Assembly: GCF_032854445.1 (NCBI RefSeq)
Contig: NC_088297.1
Coordinates: forward strand, 15,635,127-15,699,126
Direction: 5' to 3'
DNA length: 64,000 nt
Source of the DNA: Liolophura sinensis
Taxonomy: Eukaryota > Mollusca > Polyplacophora > Chitonida > Chitonidae
A model generated the notes under the pieces. The model did not search any database. It saw nothing but the letters and a program-made list of their open reading frames with translations, and had not been told where the DNA came from. Made by a program: the position numbers and the translations under genes. Shown here piece by piece: positions 60,801 to 64,000 of this stretch (the stretch's first letter is position 1; the number at the start of each line of letters is the position of its first letter).

Positions 60801-63800
60801 GACTTTAAGTGTAATGGTCTCTCACCAATGTGGTCTCTATGAGTTCATGTCAAGCTCATGCTGGTTTCCTCTCCGGTTGTATGTGGGAAGACTTGCAGCA
60901 ACCTGCGGGTGGTCATGAGTTTCCCTAATTCTGGCTGCCGCTGTATACGTGAAATATTCTTGAGTTCTGCGTAAAACACCAATCAAATAAATTGATAAAT
61001 TTGTGATGTATCAAACAATTTTATATATAATGACATTTTATATATAATGATAATGTAGATATTAAAAGTTTAGAGATTAAAAGGGTTTATTATGAGAAGG
61101 TCTCCCTGTGACAGTGCACGTATTCTTTATGGTTTGGGTCGAGATTGGATCTTAGATAGATAGGATTTATACTGGAACTGTTCCCCAGGCCTCGAATCAC
61201 AAAGCAATCTTTTGTGGCTCAGTTGGTTAAAGCGCTAGTGCAGCGTAATGACCCAGGAGTCTCTCACCAATGCAGTCGCTGTGAGTTCAAGTCCAGCTCA
61301 TGCTGGCTTCCTCTCTGGCCGTACGCGAGAATGTCTGGCAGCAACCTGCGGATGGTCGTGGGTTTCCCCGGGCTGTGCCTGGTTTCCACCCACCATAATG
61401 CTGGCCGCCATCGTATAAGTGAAATATTCTTGAGCACGGCGTAAAACACCAATCAAATAAATAAATAAATAAACAAAGCAATCTTAGACTTATGTCAATA
61501 TTTCAGCTCGCTTTAAATTTGTTATTTCTGATGTAACAAGGTCAAAATATTACTTGACAACGTAAATTCTGTGTAAATTATTTGTACAAATTTCAACTAA
61601 AATAAAGGAAAGGATCACAGCAAATTTAATGATTGATAGAGAGTATTATTGTCAACGTGATTAACTGTTGCGGTTTTTTGTTGGAGCAGGTTTGTGGAAC
61701 CCTGAGAAGTACAGTCTGAATGACGTCTTCAGGGCTAACTACCTCACGCTCAGCAAACTGATAGAGGTCAGGCTTTCCCTGTATTTCATTACAAGCGTAA
61801 TCAATCAGGGTCTATTGCAGTAAATGAGCGCATTTTACCTGATTCTGCAAGTTTGTCTATGAAGTTAATTTGAGGTTTATTTAGAATATAGGATATGAAA
61901 TTTATTTGCCATTGAAAATATATTTTGGGGGCGGGGGGTGGGAAGGTTAGTGGTGATGAAACTATAGGCCATGAACTGCATTAAAGTCATTGTACTTTTT
62001 TTAATTGTAAACTTTTGGTGATATTTTGATAATATTGTTCATGCCATAAAGGACAATCAAATAAATGAATATGTATTTATTTATTCTATTTGATTGGTAT
62101 TTTACGCTGTACTCAAGAATATTTCACTTATACGACAGCGGCCAGTATTATGGTGGGTGGAAACCCACGACCATTCGCAGGTTTTTGGCAGACCAAATAA
62201 ATAAATAAATAAATACGAACACAGATAAATAAATAACATAGAGAATCTAAAGATACTTCTCTTGATAAGGCAATAAAAAAAAAAAGTGGTATTAAAAATG
62301 TTGTTTTTTTTTCTTTAAATTTTAGGATGAAGAAACTCAGGTTAATGGGTTTGTTTTATTGGGTGATTTCAAAGGTGTCAGTTGGCCCCATGTACGCCAG
62401 ATATCACCGTCATTTGCTAAGAGGTTCACTCACGTCATACAGGTCAGATTTATTTTACTGTTTCAATTCAAGTCAGCTTGAAGCTTGAAAACAGGAAGTT
62501 AGAAAACACGGGATTGCACTAGTGTTCGCAAAAACAAAATGGCCACCCCCTGAAGCAGATGGAAAGTGGGCCATGTTTACCACTCCATCAGCGACCAGTA
62601 AGCCCTGGTTGTACAAAAACTCTGTACGTAAACAGTAGAAATACTCAGAATAACTTTGAAAACTGAAAATTACACAAGTCCAACAAATGCACTTTCGCTG
62701 GCAGTTATTCCAAATGAGGCATTTTCGTATGCTTTAGCACTAGGGGAACAACTGAGGATATCATGTGATTTCTAGCTCCAGAGCTCTCTCACAGAATAAG
62801 TCTGTCATTTACTACGTGTACAAATTCACCCATGCCATAAGGTCATGGCAGGTCACTTGTTTTGCTAGGGCTTCACTCACGCCATACCGGTTAGGTCGTT
62901 GGAAGAAACAACTATTTTTTGCTTTCCATTACAGGAGGCATTCCCGGCCAGATTCAAGGGACTGCACTACGTCAATGAACCTGTTGTCTTCAAGCTGATT
63001 TTCTCAGTTATCCGCCCCTTTCTTAAGGAGAAAACCGTCCAGAGGGTGAGTTTGCTATGGAGCCATAAAAGTGACATGGTTATAAACAAAATTTAAATGG
63101 AAAAAATAATACACACACAACTTGCAAAGTGTCAGTTATGTTTTTTTTAAAATCAGTGATGCTCACGAGATAACTGACCAATAGAAATGCACAAGTGTGT
63201 CGTGCGCATGATATCTTTGTGAGGTTGTGCACATGAGATCTTTACTAAGTTGTCCGAACGACTTATTAAAAAATGTAAGTGAAACTTTAAAAGTTGTGTT
63301 GTTATTTTTTTTTTCTGTTTATATTTGTTTTTCTAACCATGTCACTTTTACGGCACTGTAGTTTGCAGTTCAGTCTATGAAAAGTATGTGGCGGTGAACA
63401 AGGTTGATAAGGTCGTGAAAAAACTGAATAGTGATGAATAAATGATAGCCAAGATATGAGTGAAAAATTCTTGTGAATGGCATTAAGTTTCAAGCAAATA
63501 AAAAAAATAAATCAAATGAAGTCAGTGAAAATTTTGAATATAAATTTGAAAGTATTCATTTTCTGAAAACACCATTCAAAATGACTTGTTATTTGGGAAA
63601 ACGATATCGGTTATTTAAGTGTAATGGTCGATCCTGTCATGCATATAATCATTTTATAGTTTCAAGAAGAACTGGCAGTACTTTTATAAAGAAAAATCCA
63701 AATATTCAGCAGCCGTTAACATCAGTTGCCAAATGAGCAGTCTGGGTTTTACTTATCAGTATTCCTGTGGGGTGTAGATTGGGTAAAAGTTTGATATATC

Positions 63801-63957
63801 AAACGCAACAAATGCTTTGACCATTTTCAATGTGTTGTTTTTGTTTGTTTGACAGCTTCATTTTCACTCCACGAATTTCCGTAATCTTCATAAATTCCTT
63901 GAGGCAGATGTCCTTCCAGAGGAGTATGGTGGGCGGTTACCTCCCTTGAATAGTGAC
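57730..63957 (+). CDS. TTPAL: Alpha-tocopherol transfer protein-like (CRAL-TRIO/SEC14 family), six coding exons, 3' end beyond window
   Basis: Six exons (57730-57877, 59448-59681, 61690-61766, 62326-62442, 62935-63045, 63856-63957) join in one open frame of 789 bases, 263 residues, each intron being GT-AG. The family carries small hydrophobic ligands such as tocopherol between membranes in the cytosol. Visible: an N-terminal segment with RDIQALRDMV (about residues 36-45); the CRAL-TRIO N domain with LLRFLRARKFDYDRALKLL (60-78); the lipid-binding domain with EETQVNGFVLLGDFKGVS (155-172); FPARFKG (195-201); RPFLKEKTVQR (219-229); and LPEEYGG (249-255). Basic residues R198/K200, K225 and R229 fall where TTPA has its phosphoinositide-binding basic patch (alignment by eye). 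EETQVNG and RDIQALRDMV point to TTPAL rather than TTPA. Family members are roughly 280-340 residues, so only the C-terminal part is missing. A non-coding exon upstream is likely (donor after 57259). Introns carry many SINEs. Confidence 0.93.
59025..59260 (+). mobile_element. SINE family I in TTPAL intron 1
   Basis: GGCGCAATGACCCAGGAGCC through CCAATCAAATAAATAAATG, same strand as the gene. Confidence 0.88.
59448..59681 (+). CDS. TTPAL: TTPAL exon, CRAL-TRIO N domain
   Basis: The acceptor TTTGCCAG ends at 59447 and the donor GTATAT begins at 59682. The exon enters and leaves in phase 1 (234 bases) and encodes the helical CRAL-TRIO N domain from LTIRTDDAFLLRFLRARKF to QIVVFRPG. Confidence 0.93.
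60190..60456 (+). mobile_element. SINE family I, full length, in TTPAL intron 2
   Basis: Head CTACGTGGCCTAGTGCTTAG and B box CGAGTTTACGTCTAG, body, then an (AAAT)n tail. Confidence 0.85.
60815..61000 (+). mobile_element. SINE family I in TTPAL intron 2
   Basis: CTCACCAATGTGGTCTCTAT, then a body with an internal deletion and CACCAATCAAATAAATTG. Confidence 0.85.
61214..61474 (+). mobile_element. SINE family I, full length, in TTPAL intron 2
   Basis: Complete head (GTGGCTCAGTTGGTTAAAGC; B box GAGTTCAAGTCC), body and (AAAT)n tail. The head still reads as a tRNA-like promoter with A and B boxes. Confidence 0.92.
61690..61766 (+). CDS. TTPAL: TTPAL exon
   Basis: The acceptor TGGAGCAG ends at 61689 and the donor GTCAGG begins at 61767. 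77 bases restore phase 0. It encodes LWNPEKYSLNDVF and LTLSKLIE, the first part of the lipid-binding domain. It is too short to show as a long open frame and was found by splice phase and family pattern. Confidence 0.9.
62071..62214 (-). mobile_element. SINE family I in TTPAL intron 3
   Basis: Inverted copy, (TTTA)n at the left. It has an internal deletion (GGTGGGTGGAAACCCACGAC) and a second (AAAT)n run at its right. Confidence 0.85.
62326..62442 (+). CDS. TTPAL: TTPAL exon
   Basis: The acceptor AAATTTTAG ends at 62325 and the donor GTCAGA begins at 62443. 117 bases, phase 0 to 0. It encodes DEETQVNGFVLLGDFKGVSW, the central strand of the CRAL-TRIO fold, then the helix through AKRFTHVIQ. Confidence 0.92.
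62935..63045 (+). CDS. TTPAL: TTPAL exon
   Basis: The acceptor TTCCATTACAG ends at 62934 and the donor GTGAGT begins at 63046. 111 bases, phase 0 to 0. It encodes EAFPARFKGLHYVNEPVVFK and RPFLKEKTVQR, which hold the basic residues matching the phosphoinositide-binding patch of TTPA. Confidence 0.94.
63856..63957 (+). CDS. TTPAL: TTPAL exon, last one in window
   Basis: The acceptor TTTGACAG ends at 63855 and the donor GTGAGT begins at 63958. 102 bases, phase 0 to 0. It encodes LHFHSTNFRNLHKFLEADV then LPEEYGG, the motif that closes the lipid-binding domain. At least one further exon lies beyond the window. Confidence 0.92.
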
Positions 63958-64000
63958 GTGAGTATTGTCCACTTAGATAATCATGCTGAGATTATCTCCC

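Noticed and set aside
61214-61444. 76-codon frame MAQLVKALVQ...
   Set aside because: It is the tRNA head and body of a family I SINE; the same peptide pattern recurs at other SINE copies.

Overview
The window is AT-rich, intron-bearing eukaryotic DNA dominated by repeats. A tRNA-headed SINE with an (AAAT)n tail and a body read as ...AAATATTCTTGAGTACGG... occurs more than twenty times. SINEs of this look are familiar to me from bivalve and other mollusc sequence, so a lophotrochozoan, most likely a bivalve, is my best guess. No bacterial features (operons, ribosome binding sites, CRISPR) are present.

Layout. 1-3250: flank with a decayed MITE, a block of ATCGAT palindromes and two SINEs of a second family. 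3251-30861: three direct tandem copies of one large unit (3251-9563, 9564-19017, 19018-30861). Each copy has, in order, the inner part of a MITE, a 37-bp minisatellite, about 1.7 kb of single-copy-like DNA with a truncated SINE, a tRNA-like motif, a 32-bp satellite of very different length in each copy (about 1.1, 1.5 and 3.9 kb), a 2.75-kb segment that is missing from copy 1, and about 2.65 kb ending in a complete MITE. The join between copies is the same at both junctions and has a 2-base overlap. No convincing gene lies inside the triplication. 30862-48357: AT-rich spacer with a G-quadruplex motif, two candidate promoter/first-exon regions (about 31.6-32.08 kb and 37.5-37.96 kb), several separate minisatellites, microsatellites, SINEs and a second MITE family. 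48358-49360: a compact ankyrin-repeat gene with its whole coding sequence in one exon. 49.4-56.4 kb: SINEs, 39-bp and 44-bp minisatellites and a GACA/GGCA microsatellite. 56.6-64.0 kb: the 5' and central part of a gene for an alpha-tocopherol-transfer-protein-like (TTPAL) CRAL-TRIO lipid carrier, six coding exons in a consistent reading frame, cut by the window end.

Only two protein-coding genes are well supported: the ankyrin-repeat gene and TTPAL, both on the + strand. Nothing links them functionally. Most long open frames elsewhere are products of tandem repeats whose monomer is not a multiple of three and happens to lack stop codons. The most unusual feature is the 27.6-kb nested structure: satellites of variable length inside a larger, recent tandem triplication, with an internal deletion in one copy.
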